Of a stretch of DNA of 38,009 nt, positions 16,751 through 23,879 are shown piece by piece. Each line of letters opens with the position of its first letter. Positions within the stretch are counted from its first letter, which is position 1. Source of the stretch: a virus; the IMG/VR virus record IMGVR_UViG_3300010297_000014, positions 1 to 38,009 of that record; one strand, 5' to 3'. Made by a program: the position numbers and the translations under genes. The notes below the pieces were generated by a model. The model saw only the letters and a program-made list of their open reading frames with translations. It made no database searches and was not told the DNA's origin.

Positions 16751-17714
16751 TTAAATAATCATGGTATACGAATATAGTATCATCTACATTACTAGGTGGT
16801 GCATCAATAGTCACAGTTGCGGTGCTATATCCAGATCCTCCATCTGTAACTTCTATAGAAACGACCTGCGAATCATCAAGAGTTGCAACAGCGGTTGCAC
16901 CTACACCGTCACCAGTAATAGTTACATTAGGCACAGACGTATACCCTGCACCTTCTTCAGTAATATTAATAGATTCAATTACGCTGCTATTAATTACAGC
17001 ACTCGCCTCAGCCTGCACAGGTATAACTGTGTGTGTAAGAGTTTTCATAGTTTCTAATGAATCTGTATCGTTAAAATTAACAATGGCTGTTTTGATTTGA
17101 GCAGTATTAGTTACTGGACCATAATAACGAGCCTTTAACTCAAATCCTAATGTATATAACACAGCTTTCCGTGAAAGGAAATCACCTTCATATTCTTCAG
17201 CTGGGCTAACACTCTGCAGGGTGATTGATACATCATCTTTCACATTGTCTAAATCGCCTAAGCTTTTAATTGTAACATTATAATCAGGCTGAAAATACGG
17301 TACGATTTGCTCTAATATCTGAAGTGCATCATCTGATTTATTTGCCAAAATGTTTAAATCAATATTTAAACGGTATGGTGCATATGTTCTAATATTAGCC
17401 CTATTAGTGCCAGCAGTATTTGTATGTGCAATTCTGTTATACTTATTCTGTTTGGTATTACTATCATATGAAAATCCTGTAATTTCAAATGATAAGCGTG
17501 GTAATTTTATAGCAATTTGATTTTCGGATATATCAGATTGTTGATCTAATCGTGCTAAAAACTTTTCCTTCGGGCCATATGCTAAAGGTACTCTAATAGT
17601 ATTTAATACTTTACCATTCGTATCTTTTTTCTGTATTTCAATATCATTAAATAGTGTACCGAATACAGATATTAATTTACGAGTAGTTGCGTGATAAAAA
17701 TAATCGCCTAACAT
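16737..17714 (-). CDS. 15: Tail terminator / sheath stabiliser gp15
   Basis: Caps the tail and joins it to the neck. I chose the ATG at 17714 (325 codons): it makes a TAATG overlap with gene 14, has GGAGAAG at good spacing, and gives MLGDYFYHATTRK, matching the T4 start MFGYFYN. The upstream in-frame start at 17729 is GTG. T4-like landmarks are QILEQIVPYFQPDYNVTIK and FLSRKAVLYTLGFEL. The last 80 residues are extra compared with T4 (272 aa) and contain a GYTSxPxVTITGxGxGA-type beta module (about 246-306) also found in gp8 of this phage. Confidence 0.93.
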   Translation of the reverse strand: MLGDYFYHATTRKLISVFGTLFNDIEIQKKDTNGKVLNTIRVPLAYGPKEKFLARLDQQSDISENQIAIKLPRLSFEITGFSYDSNTKQNKYNRIAHTNTAGTNRANIRTYAPYRLNIDLNILANKSDDALQILEQIVPYFQPDYNVTIKSLGDLDNVKDDVSITLQSVSPAEEYEGDFLSRKAVLYTLGFELKARYYGPVTNTAQIKTAIVNFNDTDSLETMKTLTHTVIPVQAEASAVINSSVIESINITEEGAGYTSVPNVTITGDGVGATAVATLDDSQVVSIEVTDGGSGYSTATVTIDAPPSNVDDTIFVYHDYLNDDE

Positions 17715-18601
17715 TATACTTCTCCCCACGGATTATTCTCAGTGAAGTCTATAATAGTATCACCTTCTGTTTCAAATTCGGGATTTTGTGCCGCATCATC
17801 ATTGACAAAACTATCATCATCAACTACTGTAATATCTAATGATGTAGCAGAATCTAAACCAACTAATGGTAATTCAGAAGATACTATAAATGATGATGCA
17901 GAATCATCTGAAGCTGTTATATTAACAACTGTGATAGTATCTGCATCTTTAGCACCCACTTCAGCTTCAACATATGTAGATGTATCGATATACTGCTGTA
18001 CTCTTTCTCCTACCTCATATGTATTACCATTTGAATCTAAATCAATTGTTAATACTGTGGCATTAGCAAATTTACGTTCAATATCATCAATGTCTTCAAT
18101 ATCTGTATCAAATACTTGATCATTATATTCGAATAATTCAGCCTGTAGTCTATAAATTGGCAAATCTTGTAATTGATAAAACGGTCTTTGTGCTTCAACT
18201 AATTTGATTTCAAAGAATGATTTAGACATTGGAACATAAATCAAATCCCCTTCGGAAGGCTGGAATGTTTTTAAATCGCCCTTTTCATATGATCCTACAC
18301 TATTTTCCCATTCTCGTTTAGCCACAATGAAGGTTGCTTGATCACGTAGTTCTAAACCAAACTTTGAAAGTAGAACACCTTCACCTTCAAACCCATCAAC
18401 ATTTTCAACATACATTTCGATAACATATGCATCATCAAAGCGAGCAGCATCCTCTTCATTTAGTATAGTATCACGGGAAACTATACTACGGGGTAGATAA
18501 TACATGTCTATCCCATATATCTTTATAGCCTCGATTATTAAATCTTCATATAATCGTTGCTCTGGTCTGTGTCCTTCACTAAAGTATAAATTTCTTGGCA
18601 T
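17714..18601 (-). CDS. 14: Neck protein gp14
   Basis: Head-completion and neck protein that binds gp13 and the tail. The ATG at 18601 (295 codons, MPRNLYFSEG) is preferred over an in-frame TTG at 18613 because GGAT precedes it. Family landmarks are IIEAIKIYGIDMYYLPR, FGLELRDQATFIVAKREWE and GDLIYVPMSKSFFEIKLVE with PFYQLQDLPIYRLQAE. T4 gp14 is 256 aa; the extra length is an acidic, Ser/Thr/Val-rich C-terminal third. It overlaps gene 13 and abuts gene 15 within a 13-17 operon. Confidence 0.93.
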   Translation of the reverse strand: MPRNLYFSEGHRPEQRLYEDLIIEAIKIYGIDMYYLPRSIVSRDTILNEEDAARFDDAYVIEMYVENVDGFEGEGVLLSKFGLELRDQATFIVAKREWENSVGSYEKGDLKTFQPSEGDLIYVPMSKSFFEIKLVEAQRPFYQLQDLPIYRLQAELFEYNDQVFDTDIEDIDDIERKFANATVLTIDLDSNGNTYEVGERVQQYIDTSTYVEAEVGAKDADTITVVNITASDDSASSFIVSSELPLVGLDSATSLDITVVDDDSFVNDDAAQNPEFETEGDTIIDFTENNPWGEV

Positions 18602-18605
18602 AATA

Positions 18606-19349
18606 TTATCCAATAAAAAAATCTGCTGGTTCAGAAAATCGTTCAGTTGCTTCTTCCTTTAATCTTTCCAAATCAGTTAATGCTTCTTCATAGATAACTT
18701 GACCATTCATAGTCACACCGCCTGGAAGTTGCATACCTTCGAATTTCTTAAGATTAGTTCCCCACTGCTTCTTGAGTAATGCAGTCAAATATTCTTTTAA
18801 AAATTCATCATTATATACATCAGGATATGCATTTGGATCTAGTGTTTCATAACCATCTACAATTACATAATCACCTTCCTTTATATCTGTACCCCATTCT
18901 AAATCGATCATTACACGATTCATATGACGATTAAATCTAATTGAAGGTTTGCCAACTAACTTTTCATCGACTAAAGACAGATACTGTTGAGTCATGTCAT
19001 ATGTAGTCAAATCCATACAGCCAAAGGATATGATATCATTTGCAAACATTTGATATTTACTAGAAAACCATCCGCCTTCTGTTAATTGACCTCCCATTGG
19101 GAAAATACGTCTAACAAAAAGCATTGAATCAGGAACATCAATATATTTGTTATTAACGTCAGTAGCTGAAACCTGATGTTTTCTATATGTACGAATTACA
19201 GAATCAGAAGTCCAATTCTGAAAAAACTGAATTGCTTGATCTGTACGATCTTCAATTTGATCTTGATCAATATTAATTTCAAGAACGGGTGCACCTAATT
19301 CTCTTAAGCAATATTCTTGTAATTCTTGTCTAGTTGATGGAGCTGCCAT
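18606..19349 (-). CDS. 13: Neck protein gp13
   Basis: Connector protein under the portal. The 247-residue protein contains the expected RQELQEYCLRELGAPVLEIN (7-26) and DQIEDRTDQAIQFFQNW segments, SFGCMDLTTYDMTQQYLS and the C-terminal LLKKQWGTNLKKFEGMQLPG. T4 gp13 is 309 aa. It is the first gene of the 13-14-15-16-17 overlapping operon. The ATG has no Shine-Dalgarno and stands 5 nt after the second of two tandem late boxes. Confidence 0.94.
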   Translation of the reverse strand: MAAPSTRQELQEYCLRELGAPVLEINIDQDQIEDRTDQAIQFFQNWTSDSVIRTYRKHQVSATDVNNKYIDVPDSMLFVRRIFPMGGQLTEGGWFSSKYQMFANDIISFGCMDLTTYDMTQQYLSLVDEKLVGKPSIRFNRHMNRVMIDLEWGTDIKEGDYVIVDGYETLDPNAYPDVYNDEFLKEYLTALLKKQWGTNLKKFEGMQLPGGVTMNGQVIYEEALTDLERLKEEATERFSEPADFFIG

Positions 19350-19354
19350 ATATC

Positions 19355-19370
19355 TATTTATATATTTATA
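19355..19370 (-). promoter_or_regulatory. Tandem double late promoter for genes 13-17
   Basis: Two abutting exact copies of TATAAATA (19363-19370 and 19355-19362); the proximal copy is 5 nt before the gene 13 ATG. The distal copy contains the stop codon of the sulfotransferase gene (19366-19368). Confidence 0.85.
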
Positions 19371-20163
19371 GATTATTTATCCAGTCAAACTTTTCCCTCA
19401 AAACTTCTGATATATTGCGTCCTAATACATTATTCCAATCAGGTTTTACTGGTTTAATATCTGAGCGAATAGTATGATCACCATAGGGCCAACCTAGTTC
19501 ATGCTCATGAGTATATTGCTCAATATTATTAAAATCATGAGTTGGGCCATCTATTTCGAGATACTTCCAAATATTTTGCATAGTTGAAGTAGGGTCTTGT
19601 ATAAGATCTTCCATGTGTACAAAATGAACTTTATCTTTATATAATCGAACCAATTCATGAAGACGTTGTATAGCAATTCCAATTGGTGGGTGTTGAAGCC
19701 AAAACTGTACGCGACCTTCAACAGTTTGAATTGCAGCAGTATCCTGTTGATTCATTTCAAGTTGAAATTCGGGATGCTTTTGATATTTTTTTTCCATTGA
19801 TGATATTACACCCCTAATATCACGAATAGGAACAATCATCTTACCATTTGGAAATAATTTAAAGAATAATCCTGCACTACCAATCCATGATCTACATTTA
19901 TCGGCAATTATTGATCGATCTGTAATTTTATTATTGGCATTAATTAAGCCCGCGCGCATAAAATCATACCATAGATTCTCACCATCATTAGGATTAGTTA
20001 ATGAACGAAATTCATCGGTCTTAAAATACGCCTTTGATAGGTACATGATTTCATGTAGACCGCTGGTTGCAGTTGAATGTACAAGCGGATGTTGTGCTAG
20101 CACATTCATCAATAATGTAGACCCAGACCTAGGAAGGCCTGACACAGGTATTATAGTTTTCAT
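19366..20163 (-). CDS. PAPS-dependent sulfotransferase family protein
   Basis: Predicted to move a sulfuryl group from PAPS to a hydroxyl or amine of a sugar or protein. The 265-residue protein opens with the 5'-phosphosulfate-binding loop SGLPRSGSTLL (8-18) and has the 3'-phosphate-binding motif VPIRDIRGVISSM (R114, S121/S122) at the usual distance. Later landmarks are RVQFWLQH, VHFVHMEDLIQDP (typical of Sulfotransfer_1/3 families) and a tryptophan-rich end. No signal peptide. It is not a virion gene in T4. It stands alone, with its own late box 5 nt before the ATG, between the adsorption cassette and gene 13. The acceptor is unknown; candidates are fibre proteins or a host glycan. Confidence 0.88.
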   Translation of the reverse strand: MKTIIPVSGLPRSGSTLLMNVLAQHPLVHSTATSGLHEIMYLSKAYFKTDEFRSLTNPNDGENLWYDFMRAGLINANNKITDRSIIADKCRSWIGSAGLFFKLFPNGKMIVPIRDIRGVISSMEKKYQKHPEFQLEMNQQDTAAIQTVEGRVQFWLQHPPIGIAIQRLHELVRLYKDKVHFVHMEDLIQDPTSTMQNIWKYLEIDGPTHDFNNIEQYTHEHELGWPYGDHTIRSDIKPVKPDWNNVLGRNISEVLREKFDWINNL

Positions 20164-20168
20164 AAATA

Positions 20169-20176
20169 TATTTATA
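20169..20176 (-). promoter_or_regulatory. Late promoter box for the sulfotransferase
   Basis: TATAAATA, then TATTT, then ATG: 5-nt spacing, no Shine-Dalgarno. It lies in the 13-bp gap directly after the stop codon of the protease-like gene. Confidence 0.82.
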
Positions 20177-21415
20177 TTAAGAAAAATCAGTAAATCCAGA
20201 TAAATCAGCCTCAGTCAATGTATATCCAGTTCCACCATTTCCAGCAGCAGTATCTGAGTCAGCAATCATTTGATTAAGATCGGATATAAAGGGAGTGACA
20301 AATGTTCCTGATCCACCACCCCCATATGTCCATACTGTAAGCAAAACAAGTTCTGGGCCATTACCTAGATCAAGAATCAAGAAGGCTGGATTGCTGGAAT
20401 CATATAAAATAATATCTTCATAAAACTCTTGTCTATTTGAATCAATTGGAGCAGTGAATGCTATTCGTTTAGGATCTAAAGTTGAGATCGAATATAAATC
20501 ACCAACCAAAGCTTTTTCTTCTTGATCCAACCGCAATGCAGCAGCACGACCTTTCACCAGTTCTACAATATAGTTTGAGTAATTGGATGGAAGAACTTTA
20601 CACGGGGTAATGTTTGCTGGTAAATCCTGATCTAAACAATAGATAACCAAATCTGGATAGTAAGGATTATAATCTGGATGAATGATTCTAGATAGAACTG
20701 TTCTTTCATAAACAGTGTTATTTCCATCCTGTGAAACAAAATAAACCTTTGTTCCAACTCCGTAAGTATAATGTGCAGAAGCTAAAACATGCCGTGGGGT
20801 GACTAGTGTTCCAGCCTTCTTATTATTCGAATTGGAGTTGGATGGTGAAATACAGGTTAGGTCTATATCAGAACACCATACATCTGGATTACGAGTATAT
20901 ATATCATTCGTATGATCTTGAGATGAGTATATACTACCATTAGCGGATAGAGTCTTTCCAGCAATTCTCGAATCTATATTATCACAAGCGTCTTTTCCTA
21001 AAGAACCAGAAACAAAAGAACCAGATAGAAATTGAGTGGTTGGAGTAGATTCAGCTACATTCACTGAAGTCTTCTTACGATAACCGTCAACTTCTACAAT
21101 TATGTTAGTCGTTCCATCTGATACCTTTATTACTTGCCCTTGGGAATCTACCGTAGCTATTGATTCGTCTTCACTAATAAAAGTTGGAAATGATATAAAA
21201 TCGTTTGTAAGAATATTGATCTGATAATTATTATAACTAGTTGGAGATAATTGAATATATTCAAGTATATCATTTACTTGTTGAGTTGATTCACCACCAG
21301 CAGAAGCAATGACGGGAATAGGTATAGATTGAAGAGTAAAATCCTTATTTTGATTTATGAGTGACTTAAAAGACCTAAGCGTAGGTGCAGATAATGACTG
21401 ACGAATACTTACCAT
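20177..21415 (-). CDS. Virion-region protein: Ig-like (BIG2) plus trypsin-like serine protease domain
   Basis: 412 residues. Residues about 65-120 match the bacterial Ig-like BIG2 pattern (SEDESIATVDSQGQV ... VNV). From about 200 on, a chymotrypsin-fold protease is visible: AGTLVTPRHVLASAHY with H215, PYYPDLVIYCLD with D255, and YDSSNPAFLI with S340 where GDSGNP would be expected, followed by ELVLLTVWTYGGGGSGTFV, the usual strand pair after the nucleophile. The triad is present but the Gly residues flanking Ser are Tyr and Ser. There is no signal peptide. The gene overlaps the DUF4376 gene by 7 bases and lies next to fibre genes. A tail-associated protease acting on host surface proteins, or a self-processing factor, is inferred; activity is unproven. 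Confidence 0.72.
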   Translation of the reverse strand: MVSIRQSLSAPTLRSFKSLINQNKDFTLQSIPIPVIASAGGESTQQVNDILEYIQLSPTSYNNYQINILTNDFISFPTFISEDESIATVDSQGQVIKVSDGTTNIIVEVDGYRKKTSVNVAESTPTTQFLSGSFVSGSLGKDACDNIDSRIAGKTLSANGSIYSSQDHTNDIYTRNPDVWCSDIDLTCISPSNSNSNNKKAGTLVTPRHVLASAHYTYGVGTKVYFVSQDGNNTVYERTVLSRIIHPDYNPYYPDLVIYCLDQDLPANITPCKVLPSNYSNYIVELVKGRAAALRLDQEEKALVGDLYSISTLDPKRIAFTAPIDSNRQEFYEDIILYDSSNPAFLILDLGNGPELVLLTVWTYGGGGSGTFVTPFISDLNQMIADSDTAAGNGGTGYTLTEADLSGFTDFS

Positions 21416-21912
21416 TGAATCTGATTAAGCTCTTGAATTGAATTTGCGTTCTCAACAGCTTCTACTAGAATCTTTCTTTTAGTAAATGCTGCTACCTTTC
21501 TTGCAATACCCTCATTTAGAGCTGTCTCAAATTGTTCTCTTGTGATATCTCTAAATATACCATCAGCACACTTATAACCAATAAATGTTTGTTCGGGAGC
21601 AAGCATCTCAACAAGTGTCTTAACATCAATGATTGCCTCAATGTGTGTTCTGAATGGGATACCATCTGATGTTATCAAATCTGACATATACTCAGTGTTA
21701 CAAAAATCAACAATTTGTCTTATCTTCTTAGCTTTTAATATCTCACTTTGTTCTACCCATCTTTCTTGTTGTTTTACAAATTTATTATATTGAATATATC
21801 CATTATCATTCGCATATTGAAATGGTAATTGTGTATCGTTTTTTTCTTTGATGATATCATATCTTTCACCATCTTTATAAAACCTACCTTCATTGTTTTG
21901 TGTTACTTTCAT
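21409..21912 (-). CDS. DUF4376-like tail-associated protein
   Basis: 167 residues. The C-terminal part (from about KKIRQIVDFCNTEYMSDLIT to the end) has the DUF4376 pattern: a helix, a short beta segment with a GIPF-type turn, a FIGYKCADGIFRDITREQF segment, then two helices ending NSIQELNQIQW. DUF4376 proteins lie beside or within phage tail-fibre genes and some resemble fibre-assembly proteins. Here the gene sits directly after the LRR fibre gene (1-base gap) and overlaps the protease-like gene, so a role in assembling or tipping that fibre is plausible. No late box of its own. Confidence 0.6.
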   Translation of the reverse strand: MKVTQNNEGRFYKDGERYDIIKEKNDTQLPFQYANDNGYIQYNKFVKQQERWVEQSEILKAKKIRQIVDFCNTEYMSDLITSDGIPFRTHIEAIIDVKTLVEMLAPEQTFIGYKCADGIFRDITREQFETALNEGIARKVAAFTKRKILVEAVENANSIQELNQIQW

Positions 21913-21913
21913 A

Positions 21914-23515
21914 TTATAAATCCTTAATTACAGTTATTCCTGTTTTTCCTCCAATAGTCTGCCCAGCACCAGCAGACCATGTTCCATCAGATGACTGTGC
22001 ATGAAGTGTTGTGATACCTGTGTTAACAAAACAATTTGTTGCAGCATCTATAATTGTTTTTGTTATATAACAATCAACTGTAGTAAGTCCAGAACAATAA
22101 TAAAATGCACTGCTTCCAATACTTGTTACAGAATTTGGTATAGTTAATGATCCAGTAAATCCATAACAATTAGAAAATACATAGTTTCCAATACTTGTTA
22201 CGGAATTTGGTATAGTTAATGATCCAGTAAATCCAGAACAATAAGAAAATGCATAGCTTCCAATACTTGTTACGGAATTTGGTATAGTTAATGATCCAGT
22301 AAATCCTAAACAACTGGCAAATGCACCGTCTGCAATACTTGTTACAGAATTTGGTATAGTTAATGATCCAGTAAATCCAGTACAATAAGAAAATGCATAG
22401 TTTCCAATCGTTGTTACAGAATTTGGTATAGTTAATGATCCAGTAAATCCAGTACAAGAGTTAAATGCATTGCTTCCAATACTTGTTACGGAATTTGGTA
22501 TAGTTAATGATCCAGTAAATCCAGTACAACTGTAAAATGCACTGCTTCCAATACTTGTTACGGAATTTGGTATAGTTAATGATCCAGTAAATCCAGTACA
22601 ACCATAAAATGCACCGTCTGAAATACTTGTTATAGAATTTGGTATAGTTAATGATCCAGTAAATCCAGAACAATAAGAAAATGCATAGTTTCCAATACTT
22701 GTTACAGAATTTGGTATAGTTAATGATCCAGTAAATCCTGAACAACTGGCAAATGCACCTTCTGCAATACTTGTTACAGAACTTCCAATTGATAAGCTAG
22801 TAAGTCCAGTACAATAATAAAATGCATAGCTTCCAATCGTTGTTACAGAATTTGGTATAGTTAATGATCCAGTAAGTCCATTACAATTGGAAAATGCATA
22901 GGTTCCAATACTTGTTACAGAATTTGGCATAGTTAAACTAGTCCACAGAGTTTCAGATCCAAATTTATTATCATCTATTTTCTGTGGAAATCCAACAGCA
23001 GGTATATTAAGCGCAGTAGCTGATTGTGTTGGTGAGGTATCTAATACTCCAACCCCACTAGAGAATGTCCAATTCCAATCATCTATAGTTAATTTTTCAC
23101 CATCGTTATGTTTAGTTACAATTTGATTTCCACCAGTGGTAACACCATCACCAATAGCTAACCTTCCATCAACTTGACCTAGAACATTGTCACCTAGAAC
23201 TTGACCTGTTGCATCAGCAAGTTCTATGTTGGCTACAAATACACCATCTGTTGAGGTGAGAATTAGTTCCCAATCAGTATCTGTTGCTCCGACCTTCTTA
23301 TAAAATTTTGGTGGTGACTCTGTATTATATCCTTCTGTACCGATAGGTGCAGTATAGCCGGTTATTGAAGGATCGATGACGAGCAATTCTATAAAATCTT
23401 GTTTTACTAAATATAATTCATCGAAATTATCATTGACCTTATCCATTCCATCCCGCAATGAATCACCGGTACCATCATTAGGCACTGCACCAATATTTAA
23501 AGTTTGTTTTGCCAT
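21914..23515 (-). CDS. Tail fibre with BspA-type leucine-rich repeats
   Basis: 533 residues. The N-terminus ([20 protein letters not shown], then [10 protein letters not shown]; 6-35) is the virion-anchor type also used by the gene at 36844-37647. Residues 193-479 are twelve LRR_5 (BspA/TpLRR) repeats of 24 residues (one of 23), consensus [19 protein letters not shown]-x-GFTG, each with one conserved Cys. A short non-repeat cap ends [19 protein letters not shown]. Such LRRs bind proteins or glycans in bacterial and protist adhesins. The late box is 5 nt upstream. The gene heads a unit with the DUF4376 and protease genes. Receptor-binding fibre is inferred from anchor, repeats and position. 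Confidence 0.82.
   Translation of the reverse strand: MAKQTLNIGAVPNDGTGDSLRDGMDKVNDNFDELYLVKQDFIELLVIDPSITGYTAPIGTEGYNTESPPKFYKKVGATDTDWELILTSTDGVFVANIELADATGQVLGDNVLGQVDGRLAIGDGVTTGGNQIVTKHNDGEKLTIDDWNWTFSSGVGVLDTSPTQSATALNIPAVGFPQKIDDNKFGSETLWTSLTMPNSVTSIGTYAFSNCNGLTGSLTIPNSVTTIGSYAFYYCTGLTSLSIGSSVTSIAEGAFASCSGFTGSLTIPNSVTSIGNYAFSYCSGFTGSLTIPNSITSISDGAFYGCTGFTGSLTIPNSVTSIGSSAFYSCTGFTGSLTIPNSVTSIGSNAFNSCTGFTGSLTIPNSVTTIGNYAFSYCTGFTGSLTIPNSVTSIADGAFASCLGFTGSLTIPNSVTSIGSYAFSYCSGFTGSLTIPNSVTSIGNYVFSNCYGFTGSLTIPNSVTSIGSSAFYYCSGLTTVDCYITKTIIDAATNCFVNTGITTLHAQSSDGTWSAGAGQTIGGKTGITVIKDL
22079..22939 (-). repeat. Twelve tandem 72-bp repeats encoding the LRRs
   Basis: The core GAATTTGGTATAGTTAATGA (plus strand) recurs every 72 bp (for example 22131, 22203, 22275, 22347), with one 69-bp step between 22779 and 22848. 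Central copies are nearly identical at DNA level while the block coding the variable face (such as SYAFSYC, DGAFYGC, SNAFNSC) differs. Outer copies, mainly those toward 22939, are more diverged. Copy-number change by recombination is expected. Confidence 0.95.
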
Positions 23516-23520
23516 GTTTC

Positions 23521-23528
23521 TATTTATA
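23521..23528 (-). promoter_or_regulatory. Late promoter box for the LRR fibre unit
   Basis: TATAAATA, GAAAC, ATG: 5-nt spacing and no Shine-Dalgarno. It contains the stop codon of the 117-aa gene (23524-23526). Confidence 0.82.
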
Positions 23529-23877
23529 TATTAGGTGTTATTATAGCTATACCTTCTTGTACTCGAGTGATATCTTCTATGCCAGATTCTGCAGAGTCTT
23601 TATAAATTTCAATATCATAGACATAACGATTAATATTAAATGTATTTAATGCTAATGTTTCTGCTGAGTTTAATGAGAACGTAATTTCTCCGGTTGCAGC
23701 ATCAGTAATTACACAAGTAAAATCTATAGGTGATGCATCGGTATATGATTTACCAAGTGTTCCTCTCACAGCATAAGTACTTAAATCAACAGGGTCACCA
23801 TTTCGATCTACTACATTTAGTGTAGATGAAAACGTAGCACCTTGTTCAATTAGAATATTTTTATAAATTGCTTTCAT
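23524..23877 (-). CDS. Small Ig-like virion protein (BppU-N-like)
   Basis: 117 residues, all-beta. The opening ([20 protein letters not shown], then [19 protein letters not shown]) follows the pattern of BppU N-terminal-like or fibre-adaptor Ig domains in marine T4-like phages: an E-Q-G-A-T-F strand, a D-x-x-G-D-P-V-D-L turn and a later [11 protein letters not shown] strand. It lies between two fibre genes with gaps of two bases upstream and a late box downstream, so it is probably a collar or adaptor piece of the neighbouring fibre. Family assignment is by eye only. Confidence 0.6.
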   Translation of the reverse strand: MKAIYKNILIEQGATFSSTLNVVDRNGDPVDLSTYAVRGTLGKSYTDASPIDFTCVITDAATGEITFSLNSAETLALNTFNINRYVYDIEIYKDSAESGIEDITRVQEGIAIITPNI

Positions 23878-23879
23878 TT

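Noticed and set aside
17715-17729. GTG start for gene 15
   Set aside because: The ATG at 17714 has GGAGAAG at good spacing, overlaps the gene 14 stop and matches the T4 N-terminus.
22170-22745. Two minus-strand ORFs of about 95 codons rich in Tyr, Trp and Ile (repeats like [10 protein letters not shown])
   Set aside because: They are the other reading frame of the 72-bp LRR repeats; repeats without stops stay open in more than one frame. The BspA LRR frame has an anchor, promoter and known fold.
22079-22939. Regularly spaced repeats resembling a CRISPR array
   Set aside because: The conserved part is too long, there is no unique spacer of constant length, and the whole is one continuous coding frame.
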